Shown here one piece after another: positions 23,198-35,690 of a stretch of DNA of 64,000 bases. The DNA comes from Euptelea pleiosperma. Its lineage: Eukaryota; Streptophyta; Magnoliopsida; Ranunculales; Eupteleaceae. How positions within the stretch are numbered: position 1 is the stretch's first letter; every line of letters starts with the position of its first letter. Below the pieces are notes generated by a model. The model was given only the letters and a program-made list of their open reading frames with translations, ran no database searches and was not told where the DNA came from. The translations under genes were made by a program, and so were the position numbers. The stretch covers positions 15,872,753 to 15,936,752 of the forward strand of contig CM068552.1 in NCBI GenBank assembly GCA_035048495.1. Direction: 5' to 3'.

Positions 23198-23715
23198 GGT
23201 TAAGGAAACAGACACAACGGTCACTGAATTTCTAGATTCTTCTCTAGAGATTTCCTCTAGAGAAAATCTTTCCAATCCTACACGTCTGCTGCACATGGAA
23301 GCTGAGAACACTAATATGGAAGGCGTTTCCAATCTCGAGGAGTTCCCATGCATATTTAGCAAATAGAGTTGCTAAATATGATGGCAAGCATGACGATCTC
23401 TCACCTAAATCAGGAATCAATATTTCCTATGTTTTGTAAAGAATGTGCTGAGAACACTAATATGGAAGGCGTTTCCAATCTCGAGGAGTTCCCATGCATA
23501 TTTAGCAAATAGAGTTGCTAAATATGATGGCAAGCATGACGATCTCTCACCTAAATCAGGAATCAATATTTCCTATGTTTTGTAAAGAATTCCCATCTCT
23601 TGTAAAGAAACTTCTGTACACGTTTTTGAAGAGTTCTATATATACACTTAGGTTGAGACAGAAAATCCACTAAGAGAAACTTTCTCCTCCCTCTCAAGAC
23701 TTATAAAACCATTTA
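23198..23715 (+). repeat. 3' LTR of copia element with internal tandem duplication
   Basis: 518 bp against 361 bp for the 5' LTR. Most of the difference is a 146 bp direct tandem duplication (23,301-23,446 and 23,447-23,592). The first bases read GGTTAAGG where TGTTAAGG is expected. The PPT CTTGAGGGGGGAGG lies immediately upstream. Confidence 0.85.
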
Positions 23716-23720
23716 CATAC

Positions 23721-25254
23721 GTTAAGTTTAAGAACTCGCACGGAGTCGATTTTGTTTGTGTAAAATAGCTACTTTTTAAAGAAACCTCAAGTGAATCAAA
23801 CTTTGTACGACCATCGAGGAGTTTGACCATGATTTCTCACTGTCATAGAGTGTCAATGTGAAGGACACCATTTTACTTGTCCCAGTTGTTTGACCTGTGT
23901 ATGGTCCCATCTTTGAAGATCTCCCTCTATTAATAAAGCTTCGTCTCTTCTCATTCTCTTCATCTTCTTCTTCAAATTTCAAAACACTCTTAATTTTCTC
24001 TTATTTTCACAAAATCCACGTCATCATTAAGTATAGGTTCAAGTCCAAAAAGAAACTATATTTATGCTTAAAACATTCTAGATTCTCAAATTTTTTTTAG
24101 AATGGCTTGAAAAAACAGTGAGAAAATGTCAAAATTGAATCATAATATGGCCACTTGTAGACTTTTTAATTGTCTTCCTTAGAAAGTCGAACCGATTGGA
24201 ATCTTCTCTAAAGACTTAATATTCTCATGACTTATCAACCAAGAACAATTATTGGTAATCCCCACGTAAGAATCACACAGAGAAGAGAAGATAATTTCAC
24301 TTTTAATGTAGCAAAGAGTTCTATTCTCATTGAAAGTTCAATTAAAAGGGGATGTAATATTGGCACACGCCTTTTCACTCATAAAACTCACTTAACCAAA
24401 AAAATTTACAAAACTGTCCCTCGTTTTTCACTCACACCACCCACAAAAAAACCCCCTAAAAAATAGAAAAAAGCGGAGCAGGCCGCCGCCACCGCCACCG
24501 CCTCCACAACAGGTACCTCTCTCCCTCTATCTCAGTCTGCATTCTCTCCCTCTCACTTCTCTGTCTCAGCCTTGGCACCTCTCTCCCTCTATCTCAGTCT
24601 GCATTCTCTCCCTCTCACTTCTCTGTCTCAGCCTCGGCAGCCTGAGGTTGAGTGTGCTGCTATGTTGCACGCAGCCTCGGGTTGAGAGAGAGAGAGAGAG
24701 AATGGTGGTGGAGTTGACCACGTTTAGTGAGTAAGTGGGTCTTATGAGCGAAAAGGTGGGTGCCAATATCCCATCCCTTTAAAAGTGACATGTAACTTCT
24801 ATGTTACCCATTGCCAGTCTATATAACCCTATACCAAGGGGCCAAAAACGAGTTAATACTCATAAAATTAACTCCAATAAAGTTCTCTCACTAAAAGAAA
24901 CTTGGAGACTCATATCTTAATGCCCAAAAAAGAAATAATTCACATCTTTCTAATAGGAACAAGCATTAATGCCCAAAAAAGAAATAATTCATGTCAGATC
25001 TTCTCACCCAGAGTATTATCAGTATCTTATCAGTAAAGAATTCAGCACCAAATATAAGCTTCAGCAAGAGTACATCATCAATCAAGACAGGCTTCACAGA
25101 AGATGTAAAGCAAACACACCAATGTTCTAAAGTCCATCAAAGGTGCAGAGAAATAGCAAAGAAACAAAAGAAGAATGTCGAAGATCCTCAAACGATAACT
25201 CTAGGCAAGTGACACTAGATTGATTTTGAGTAGACAAGATTGAGTATTATGCTT
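23721..25254. other. Region downstream of the KNOX gene
   Basis: It contains a (CCGCCA)n-like stretch (24,482-24,500), a 2 x 62 bp tandem repeat and a (GA)9 tract at 24,683-24,701. ORFs at 23,776-24,466 are low-complexity or lack motifs. No gene supportable. Confidence 0.4.
24515..24638. repeat. 2 x 62 bp tandem repeat, CT-rich
   Basis: ACCTCTCTCCCTCTATCTCA onward is repeated at 24,577 with only one or two changes. Confidence 0.8.
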
Positions 25255-25674
25255 TCATTGAATTGAAATTAGATGTCCCACTATATACAATTACCGATTC
25301 ATAAATGTCCCTGGAAAACTGAACACCACATAGAAAAGATACTTGGCAATGTAGTAACTGGAACTTCAGCACTGTCTGACAACCATCTTGAACCCAGAAG
25401 ATAAACGGACATTCAACATAAACAACACACTTAGATCTAAGCCATCTCAAATGAACTCAGAACATAAACATATTCTAACAAAACAATAGAAAATGCCATA
25501 CTTGTAATAAATATAAGATACTGGGTATTCCGAACAAATGCCCAGATGTTGCAATAACGATCACATGGCAGAAGTAAATATCTTTCGGTAAATCCAGACA
25601 ATAAACACCAACCCAGCCTTCAGTACAGCAATGCAGGAGCAGTAGACCTTCCTCCTCCCCTTGTCTGCTGGTGA

Positions 25675-25878
25675 TCATGGCCCCAAACGGTAAGTACCAT
25701 CACCCATAAGGTGACCTTCCATATAAAGAGCTGCATTTTGGGGATGGAGCCCATCCATCACTACAAATTGCATGTCTTCAGAAGGTTTCCAATGTCGTTT
25801 TCTTTGGTTGATAAACCAGTTATTAATTTGTTTCTGGTCTAAACCAGTTGATTCCGCCAAGGCCACCTTCTCAGTCTC
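25675..25878 (-). CDS. KNAT1-like: KNOX exon 5 (homeodomain helix 3, C-terminus, stop)
   Basis: [23 protein letters not shown], then the BP-type tail ending RLGP and TGA at 25,677-25,675. Acceptor CATACAG. Confidence 0.93.
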   Translation of the reverse strand, partial: ETEKVALAESTGLDQKQINNWFINQRKRHWKPSEDMQFVVMDGLHPQNAALYMEGHLMGDGTYRLGP

Positions 25879-28800
25879 CTGTATGATTATCATACAGGCA
25901 AACAAGTTAATTTCTAAAGAAAAATGAAAAGGAAAATTTTCCTCGTCATTTTAAGAGGTGATGCATCATTTCATTTACTTTGAGTAAATTTAGTTCCTAT
26001 CACCGAGATCAATCAGTTAGCTAAAGAATTGCCTTTCTCATTTAATGCATAATAGGATAGACATACCGATGGATATGGCCATCTGTAGTGTAGCTCCCAC
26101 CAATTCAGTAGCTTCTGCCTAGCATCCTTTGGCAACTTCCCTTTCTTCTTTTTCTTGGAAAGCTCTTGCTTAAGGCTGCCTAAGTAACCACCATACTTCT
26201 TCAATAGGTGATTCTTAAGTTCTCTGTCTTCCGCACGAGGATCGATCTCAGGAAGTTCTGTTTCTCCCCCGCTATTGTCTTGATCCTCTTCAGATGAACC
26301 AACTCCTTCACACTTTTCATCTGCATGAAAATGGGATAGCACAAAAAAAAAGGATGCACTTAGGAGTTAGATATCTTTTTCCTACAACTTCGAAAACTTG
26401 AAAGCACAAGATGCATTCCTAACATGAACATTGTTCTTATTTCTGATTTGTCTGTCATCTAGTATGTTAGCACTCAATTTGCAATGAAACAACAAATAGA
26501 AAAGCATATAATGAATTATCATAATACAAACATGGTAATATTTAAAGCTAAATTACCAAATGAAAACTTCTAAAGACCACAACATTAGTTTTTCCCTTTT
26601 ATAGAACAAGAAACAGAATCTCTTAAACCCAATGCTTAATGAGCAAATCAGTGAATGTAAGAGTAGCCACCATAGAGTTAGTGTTGTATGCAGGACAGTC
26701 TACTGAGTCTTAAATTTTATCCTATAATCCAACCCTATGGATCCCAACAATCTTTCGGGAGCTGGGGGGAGCACAGTGTCTTGCAAGCAAAATGTTAGAG
26801 GGTGGTACGAGGACAGGATACCAAAAGCAAAATCAAGGGGTAAAATCATGTACAAATCGGTAAAGTCACTCACTTGCATGAAAAACTATGCAAATCAAGT
26901 ATTTATTAGGTGAGGTTGTTCTACCTATGGCTCTCATTGCTACTGATCATATTGGTTCTACCACTTTGCAACTTATGCAGTCACACAGCCACCTTCTACT
27001 CATTATGTAACCACCATCCACTTTGTCATTGTTGCCACCATCCTCACCACTGTTTCTTCCATCTCCGTCACTACCATTATTATTGTTCTTGTGAAACCCA
27101 CAATGGATGAGATGAAAATTGTCTTCTCATCCTATCTTTCACTTGAACCACCATGGGCAATTCTGCATATTCAAGCCATAGAAAAACAATCCCTCCTTGG
27201 TTTGTTTCAAATGGATCCAACCATAGGCTTGCTCATCTAGAAAGGGGGATTTTTGTTGTCCACCAGCCATGCTTCTGCATGGGTTCTTCTAAAATCATAG
27301 TCAGAAGCATTCTTCAGTTTTCTTCCAAAGTTAAGCTTAGATACATACATTTATTGTTGTTAATAAGGAAACTGTTATATGACCATTGGGAAAGTGTTAT
27401 ACGTTCATTGTAAAAGTGTTCAGGTTAGGAAAGTTCTCTACATATATTGGGAATGTGAAAAGAGTTGGGTGAATAGTACCCGTAAATAGTAATTGTGATT
27501 AATAAAATGCTAGTCTTTGCTGGTTGATCACAACAATGAGTCAACCAAAAAATGAATTATATTTTAAATAACATTGATACAAGAATTACCATAAGAATAA
27601 AAAATATTACAAGAATAAAGAATATCAAGGAACTTTCCCATGGGAATAATTGATGAAACTAGGATCTATTGATAATAACTTGGATTGGTGATTACATTGA
27701 ATCTAGCAAAGCTCTTATATAGAGCATTAAAAGAGTCTAATCTAATCCTAATCAAATCTAATCAATAATCCTAATTGATACTTTGACAACTGGGAGAATA
27801 TGTCAAGAGATACACCAATATTGATATGGTGTATCTCACACAACTTATTACAATGGTATTCTCTAATACTGCCTCTCAAACTCATGGGGATCGATGATCT
27901 TCGAGAGTTTGTTGAATCTATAGTCATCAAAAAGAGATCGCCTGAAGAAAATGTTGCAGAAGAGTTGAATGTGTGCCAAATATGTCGCTCGCCGATAATC
28001 CAAGAGAACTGCAATTGGGCCTCTTGAGGGTCGAGATTGAATGATGTGGGCATTGTTGTACCTCATGGGCCTAGGCTCTATGAGTCCTTTAGTAGAAGAA
28101 AGTGGTCCTCTTTTGGACCTCACTGGCTTGGACTTTGAAAAGTCCTCAAGCATTTTGGACTCGGTCAATTTTGGGCTTGAGCCAACAAGAATTGGGCCTA
28201 TCTTTGGGCAACGAAGAGGTTGACGGCATCTTGTTTCAAGGGCTTGGGCATAGTAAGAAAGACCCCGAATAAAAAAATTACTTTTTTTGTTTTTGATTCA
28301 CCTTTAGCCAACTAGTGTGGGCCTTAGCAAACCTTGGGTTTTGATATTGAGGCTCACGGTTTTTTTTATGTTGTTTTTAGTTTAGCCGCAACAAAAGAGG
28401 CTTACAACGAAAGGGGGTTTGGAGATGGTGGCTCAAGAGGGTTTCCATACATTTGGGTTTTCAAAACCCAAGAAAGTGGCTGGAGATGGTGGCTCACGAT
28501 GGCAGTGGCAGCTGCGGCAACGAACACACAAACGACTAGAGGCAGTGGCGACGACAATAGTGGATGGAGCAGCAACAACGACAGAGGCAACAATGGCGAT
28601 AGTGACGATTGATGGTGGTAGTTATAGCAGCTCTCTACGATGATGGCGGTAATTGCAAGAGGTTCGGGCATTGGTGCCCCAAAATGAGACAACATGATAT
28701 GAAGTGGCAGAGATTGACAAAGGTGGCTCATATGCTATAAAAGTTAGACGTGGAGTACGACATGGAGTATGAATTTGAACATGTCCTTGTATTGTATGTC

Positions 28801-31800
28801 GAGCATGTTCCTACATGATTCCACGGAGCATAAATTGGAACACATCCTTGCATGGTATGTCGAGCATGTCCCTCCATGGTGAGCCCATGCATCGCATGCG
28901 TGGGACATGTAGAGGCACTATTAAAAAGTGTTTTAGATTATGGAAGTGTTCTATACCTATTGAGAAAGTGTTCAATATGTTAATTAGAATTTGTCTCTTC
29001 TAAATTTATCAATTCTTATCATTGTAATTCTCTATATAACCCCTGGTAGGGTTAGAGTAGCAAACAACTCAATAATTCAATAAATCAATTCATGGTATAA
29101 GAACCTTTGGTCTTTTGAGATCAAGTTTTCGACTTCCACCTTTTCGACAAGAGGTATTGCCGCTCTTTACAGCTTGCTAAGTACCAAAATCTCTCTATTT
29201 GCCTTTTAATTATTCAATTTTTTTTAATTCTATTTTGTTTGTTATTGTTATTCTCTCTATTTTCGTCTAGCTCCATTGCTAGAAAAACAATGTACGACCA
29301 CAACTATTCAGATCAACCATCTTCATCTTGATTCCCATCACAACACAATTGGGTCTCAAAACTTTGGTAATATCTTTTCAACCTGATATCAAATTCAAGT
29401 GATTGCAAAGTTGAAAAAATTGTATATTGAACAATATATTATTTAACCTAGTTTGGAGAATTTTTTGATATTGCTCTAAATGTTTTGTTGGCAAGAGTCA
29501 AAGGTGAAAGAAAGAAAGAAGAAACTAGTGTACTCATCTAAACCCAAGCCCACGAAGCAACGATAGACCCATGAGTTACAAAAGAGAGACACACCCACTT
29601 CATCTCGACTTAAAAGAGGCCTATTTTGATGTCCAAAATAAAATAGTTTTTGATTTCTTCCTTCTCTTATTTATGGCATTTATCGACAAATCGACAAGTA
29701 ACATATTGGACACTCAAGGATATAATTAAAACCAGTTCTTCGATGATTTGTACTTTAGAGTTTACAAATTTGTCGAACTTGTGATGCTCCATAATAAGAA
29801 GTGTTATACACCCATTGGGAAAATATAATACTCTCATTGTAAAAGTTTTCTAGGTTTTCGAAAGTGTTCTACACCCATTGGGAAAGTGTTAAAGATTAGT
29901 AAGGCTCTAAACTTTGACTTTGCCTTAAACTTCGGTCAGTTAAAATTCGAAATTAATTCAAGTTCAATTCCATATAGAGAATTTCTATAAAAATTCGCTA
30001 ACTTAGAGAGGTTTGGAGAATTTTTGTGAAAACGTCGGTAAAACACACTATTTTTTAAGGATATGATAAAACAAGCACTTATACTTCATTATATCATATA
30101 AAAACCATTTAGAGCAATCTAAGCAAGATTAATATTGTTTCACTCATATTGACGCAATTATCTAAACTATTGAGATCCTTTTTTTGATTTTGAGAAACAA
30201 GTACTAAGATATTGAGTCATAAACTCATAAGCAATACAATACGAATTTTTGCAATTTTCTGTACTAAAAAGGCTAAACTCAAAGAAATTTAGTTTTTGTA
30301 ATTTTTGTACTAAAAGGGCTGAACCTTAGAGAAATTAGCTGAATTTTTATTTACTTCGAATTAATTCGACGAATTTTTTAGGCTGTAATTTTTTTAATAC
30401 ATCTACACTTTAATTCAGTCACTAACAATTCGACGAATTTTGGTCGAATTGCCGAATTTTGTCAAATTTTAAAACCTGTAGATTAGAAAAGTGTTCTATA
30501 CCCATTTTGTAAAGTGTTAATTAGGTAAAATTGCTTAGAGTTAGTCTCGTTATAATTTTATCAATTATTCCCTTTCTATTTCTTATCATTGTAATTCTCT
30601 ATTTTAAGGGATAGTGTACAAAACACCCCAATTATTCAATAAATTAGTTTCTCATCAGGTGCGCACGTAATTGCTGCAGTTAGTCTAATATCCGTAGCAA
30701 CCTTTCGAGCCTTCACCGAATTATACAGGAGTCTCAGAGACTTTTGGTGGGCAATGCTAATCATAGACAACTCAACTACGTTGCATTGGACTATTGCAGA
30801 AATTATTAGACAAGAATAACAAATGTCTTAAATTAATTTGCGTAGTACAATATAGAAGCCAAGCAAGGTAGGCCGATCTTTAGTTAAATGATTCTGTGAT
30901 ACATTTCCCTATGCATTGGTGCTTGCAAAATTCGTTGAAAGAATTATCTAAAGATTAGAATGAGTTTCGTGTGAAAACATACTCCTTGTGGGGAGAGCCA
31001 CAACCAGTGGCATGGACCTCTTTAGGCCTAGGAAGGAGGTTTCAAATCCCTGAAACATCAGAGTTTAATATGGATCTCAAAAAATGAGGAGATTTCAAAA
31101 CAAAGACCAAGAAGTTGGAACTCAAAAGTCCATCAACACTAGAGGACTTAAGCCAATTGCAATTTATCTGTTTGAGCAGTAAAAAGTAAATGTCTAACAT
31201 AGATTCATTCAGAGAAGATGATCTTTATAGGAACATAAAATTTGGAATGTATAGATGACCCATTCGCCACAGTTGAATTGAAGTTAGTGAAGACCATTTG
31301 TATAGGAGGAAAGGTCAATTACAGAGATATATCTACAACCACAGGGTGACATGGATAGTCCAACTGAGTAAGCTAAAAATTAAAGGACTGAACTGGGATG
31401 TATTAGAAAATACAAGTTTAGTAGGCTATGGTGGTGACTTATGCAAAGAGGTTGCCTTTGTCAACCTACAATGAAATGAGAAAGAGTTAGCATGTCTGTC
31501 TACCAGTTTGTGTGTTTATAATAAAATTATTGTGAAGCTTCTTGATTGTAAAAGTATATAATTTATCATTTAAAGCACCATTCTCCCTCTTCCTTCTCCT
31601 TATAGGCTCATTTTGTTCTCGTACTTTCATTTTAATCTGTGTCTTTATGTGAATGTTCTTTGGATTCCCACTACCCAGAGACTTCAAATGTGCTGTCAAA
31701 ATTGACAGATTTGTGGACTGGAAACTGCAGCTGTATTGGATAAGGAGAAACCATGGGGGTGGAAGTTGACAGACACTTTGGTTGTTGAAGTGCAATCCAA

Positions 31801-34800
31801 TTTGTTTATGTTCAAACGTAACCAATTTAGGAGGTCGATGAGATGGACACATGGATGATTTTGCATATTCAAGAGATGGAAATAAGGTGGATGGTCACGT
31901 TGATAACAAGTGAATTTCTACAACATAGTAATCTCAGAACCTGTTTTGCATCATAATCTTCCCACTTTCACTTCAGTCTCTTCTCCATGCCTTTAATCTG
32001 GAAAAATCTAGTCTGCATCCGTTTGCAGACTCAAAAGTAGGCAAATATTGTATCCACCGTTAAATACTCCTTGAAAACGTGTTCTTAATTTATAAATTTT
32101 TTTTTTTGAAAACATTTAAATAACACGTTTTTCGATATAAATCCAACAGTACTGACAATGTTTGCATACTTTTTTTAAGTCTGCAAACGTATGCAGACTA
32201 GATTTATCCCTTTAATCTTATGCAAAAATCTGACCAACATGGCACTTGTGGCATTTTCGTGTCTGAACTAATGGTGATATAACATTGCTCAAAACCACTT
32301 GCGCGCATTCTCAATCTTTGAATTCAAGTTTGGCCATAAATGTGCATCAAGTACGTACCCATCTTGGAAAGTGAAAAAGTGTTATTTGGGGCTGCAGATT
32401 TTGAGTTTATTGATTAAATTTAAATAATTACACCGACCCTAAGCAAGGGTTTATATAGATAATAAGAAATCTAAGATAGAAACTAACCTAAATCATTCTA
32501 ATCTAATATCCTAATTGATAAAAATCCTAACCTAATTGACACTATCCTAATCTTGACAACTGAGAGAATGTGATGAGATACACCAATACGATGATGTATC
32601 TCATACAACTTATTACAATGCACTTTATAGTCTATCTTTAATACTTCCCCTCAAACTAATGAAGATCAAGGATCACCATGAGTTTGACAAAATCTGTAGA
32701 ACCATTGTATCTTTAATCTAAAGATAGAAATTATTCCTAACAAATCGAATCCAATATCTTAATTGATAGATATTAAATCTTATCCTAATTTTGACAACCG
32801 GGAGAATATGTGATGAGATACAACAATGATGATATGGTGCATCTCACACAACTTATTACAATGTTATCCTCTAATAGTAGCAATCGCTATAGAGTTGGTA
32901 TTGAGCATTCGCTTTTCTACTGGATGTGATGCCTGTTGTATACTAATAAGTTTTCGGTGCCGCAAAAATGAGATTGAAAGAAGATGAGAGGGAAGAGAAA
33001 ATAGCTCAACTCAAATCAACGATAGTCCCTAAAAATGAAAATGGGCATCTTTTGGGCCAAGAGTAGTTTTAGAATAGAAAACTTAACCTAATTGATATTA
33101 TCCTAATCTTGACAACTGGGAGATATTTGATGAGATACACCCAATATGTATCTCATACACAACTTGTTACAATGCACTTTACATTTTCTCTAATAGGGAT
33201 CTTACTTCTGAAATTTCACACCTCCACATCATGTACTGCCATGTCATCTGATGATGTGACAGCCACTTCAGTGGCTATGCCAACCAACCAAATAAATGAT
33301 TCTGCTATTACTGAAGATAAAAAGAACATGGAATCGGAAAAGAGACGATGGACGCTGCTCATTCCAACATGGAAAGCCTCTCCCAAGTATGGTAAACAAT
33401 CCAGAATAAAAGCTGCTCAATCATCCTCACCACAGTGACCACTAGTCATCCTCTTAACCAAGGAATGATATATATCTTGAGTTGAGCAATCTTGCCCATC
33501 AATAAATAAATAAATTTATCACCATCCATTTAAGAAAGTAACGAAAGAACATATAAAGCTTCTAATTGTCGGGTGAAATTGAAGTGCTAGATTTAGTAAA
33601 ATGGTTTATATGCATCTATCACTAACCAACAGATGCATGGGGGTAAAGCTTTTTATTAGACTGAATCAACATTATCACTCATCAATTTGCATTACTTATA
33701 AATGGAAACACTAGTGCGAAATCAATTTAAATAAAAGAAAAACCAAAGATATTCTTAATAATATGGTATCAAGAACAACATGATTATGCGCGAGTAACTA
33801 TAAGTTCTTATTGAGTCCAAGTCTCTACATGATATTGTATGATGAATTGTAGTAAAATGAGATCCTTTTATGTTAAAGGAACTGAGAAGAAATGGATTCA
33901 TATCATTATGTAAAAAATGCAGCTCCAGATCTTTTTCTCTTCTCTTGGATGTCTCCTTTTTTCTCTTTACTTCTTGTTTTTCTCTAAGGAAAATCAAGTG
34001 TTATAATATCTAAAGATCTGTTCACGTGTCTGAACTTACTTGCACCATATAAACCAATCTAGCCAACTGTAATAAACAAATAAAGAACACCAATCCATCC
34101 AACATAAAGCAAAACATAAGAACATGAGAGGAGATATCTTGGAGAAATTAAAAAAGGGGCTTAATTTGGAGACAATCCTGACAGAATTGTACCAGCTAAC
34201 ATTGATTTGAACAGCATTCGATATTTTCATATTGAATAACAAATTAAATAAAAATCCAACTCGGGAAATGACTACAATGATGATGGCATCCATCGTTCGA
34301 GGTATAGGGAGCGGAAGTATAAATATAGCAGATACGAGAGAGAGAGAGAGAGAGAGATTAGTGTCAGCAACGAAAAAACTAACGGACTAGAGACGAACTT
34401 GTTTATGTTTTCGTCAATTTTTTTTTTTTTTTTAATATCCTAAACGCGTTTTGTCTTTGTTCCTTCTGTGAGGATTTAGGAGAGAGACTTAAATAGCCTC
34501 GCGATGGGGTCTCTCTCTCTCTCGTCCGTTAGCTTTTTCGTTGCTGACACCAATTTCTCTTATTAGGGTTACATGGCCAGGCCCCCCCTCTCTCAGTCTT
34601 ATACTGTCTCGACTCTCTCTCTCTCTCTCATACTGTCCCAACTCCCTACTAATCTTCTCCTCTCTCTCTCCATCTCTCGTATAATGTCCCAAGTTCCCAA
34701 CTCCCTATTAATCCTACTTTTTCCGCTAACTTATCACACGTAATTTCCGTCAAAATTTCCTCGCTAAAAACGGGGAAGTAATGTGAGAAATACGGACTAG

Positions 34801-35653
34801 CCTACGGCTCCCAGCACCGTATCCGTACGGCTCGACTTGCACTGTAGCAAGTGTGGCAAAGCACTCTCGCTCTCTGCAAGAGGGATTTTTCAACACCAAG
34901 TCTCAAATCAGGTATCCTAGTTCCTTCCACGTTGAGTAAAAGACTAGATGCTGTGATAAAAGTTTACTCAGTATGATTTCTCTCTTCAATGCTGTCTTCT
35001 GTAACTTATAATTAGAAAGAGAGAAGAGAAGAGAAGAGAAGAGAGAGAGAGAGAGAGAGACAATACCTGGGGAAAAGATCCTTACAGGTCCATTACTTAT
35101 CATATTAAGCTGCGCTTCGATCCTTCGCATAAACTCCATGGCTTCTTGCAACGGCCTCGTTAGCTCCTCACGGTATTTAACCAGCATATCGCAGTACGCT
35201 TCCTATATAATGGAATAAAAATTTTCACCAAACAAAAATGGTAAATAAACCCCAAATGAGAAACAGAAAGGACCCAACAACAAAGAATCAGTTTAAGTTA
35301 TAGTGGGAGTATAGTGATCGATCACCATGAACTGATCGAGTTCTGGGTCTGTTGAAGCATCCCTGCAAGTAACAGAAGATCGCTGCCGCGTCTCGAACTC
35401 CCGCCGAACGGCCGCGAGCCGAGCAACCACTTCAGGTGGAGCTCCAACCTGTTAACAATCAGAGAAAGAGAGACAATAGGTATCTTTTAAACGAATTCTC
35501 CTTTTTTTCCTCAAACTTCCATCTTCTCGTGTACTTTTATTTTTGGGTACCTTTTGGCAATCCATGTAAGCTTCCAAAAGGTTAGAATACTGAGGGTGGG
35601 AGACGATCTTGGCCTTAATGGCATCAACGTCATTTGAGCTATCGTTCCCTCCG

Positions 35654-35690
<37 letters not shown>

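Larger units (their letters stand above)
17368..23715 (+). mobile_element. Decayed Ty1/copia retrotransposon
   Basis: The element is bounded by the 5 bp TSD CATAC (17,363-17,367 and 23,716-23,720). It has two LTRs starting GTTAAGGAAACAGACACAA, a PBS TGGTATCAGAGC directly after the 5' LTR, and a PPT CTTGAGGGGGGAGG before the 3' LTR. The internal order is gag, pre-integrase, integrase, reverse transcriptase, RNase H, which is the copia order. Two younger elements interrupt it (18,750-about 20,085 and 20,250-20,662). The zinc knuckle and protease are missing, and all ORFs carry stops or frameshifts. Confidence 0.9.
27373..30654 (+). mobile_element. TRIM-like LTR element in KNOX intron 3
   Basis: LTR 1 is 27,373-29,092 and LTR 2 is 29,802-30,654. 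Both start TGTTATA..CCATTGGGAAA and carry AAAGTGTTCTATACC, TTATCATTGTAATTCTCTAT and AATTCAATAAAT near their 3' ends. A PBS-like TGGTATAAGAACC (29,093-29,105) follows LTR 1, and a purine run AATAAGAAG precedes LTR 2. Without the later insertions each LTR is about 260 bp and the interior about 710 bp, with no gag or pol, which fits a terminal-repeat retrotransposon in miniature. A TSD was not found. Confidence 0.65.
26321..35066 (-). other. KNOX intron 3, 8,746 bp
   Basis: The donor is GTATTGTCTCTCTCT, so a CT/GA repeat begins 6 nt into the intron; the acceptor is CATGCAG. At least six inserted elements or fragments lie inside (see separate entries). 26,343-27,372, 30,660-31,990 and 33,200-34,330 hold no recognisable feature; ORFs there lack motifs. 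Confidence 0.85.

Noticed and set aside
26910..27110. Cys/His-rich 66-codon ORF as a small secreted protein
   Set aside because: It lies inside the KNOX intron, comes from CACC/CATT-rich sequence and has no splice or homology support.
28334..28731. Overlapping sense and antisense ORFs rich in Ala/Asn/Asp or Leu/Pro
   Set aside because: They are mirror images of a GGCAGTGG/ACGACAA low-complexity stretch within an insertion, not a gene.
33109..33438. 109-codon ORF in the KNOX intron
   Set aside because: It starts inside a copia LTR fragment, and its continuation shows no recognisable domain.
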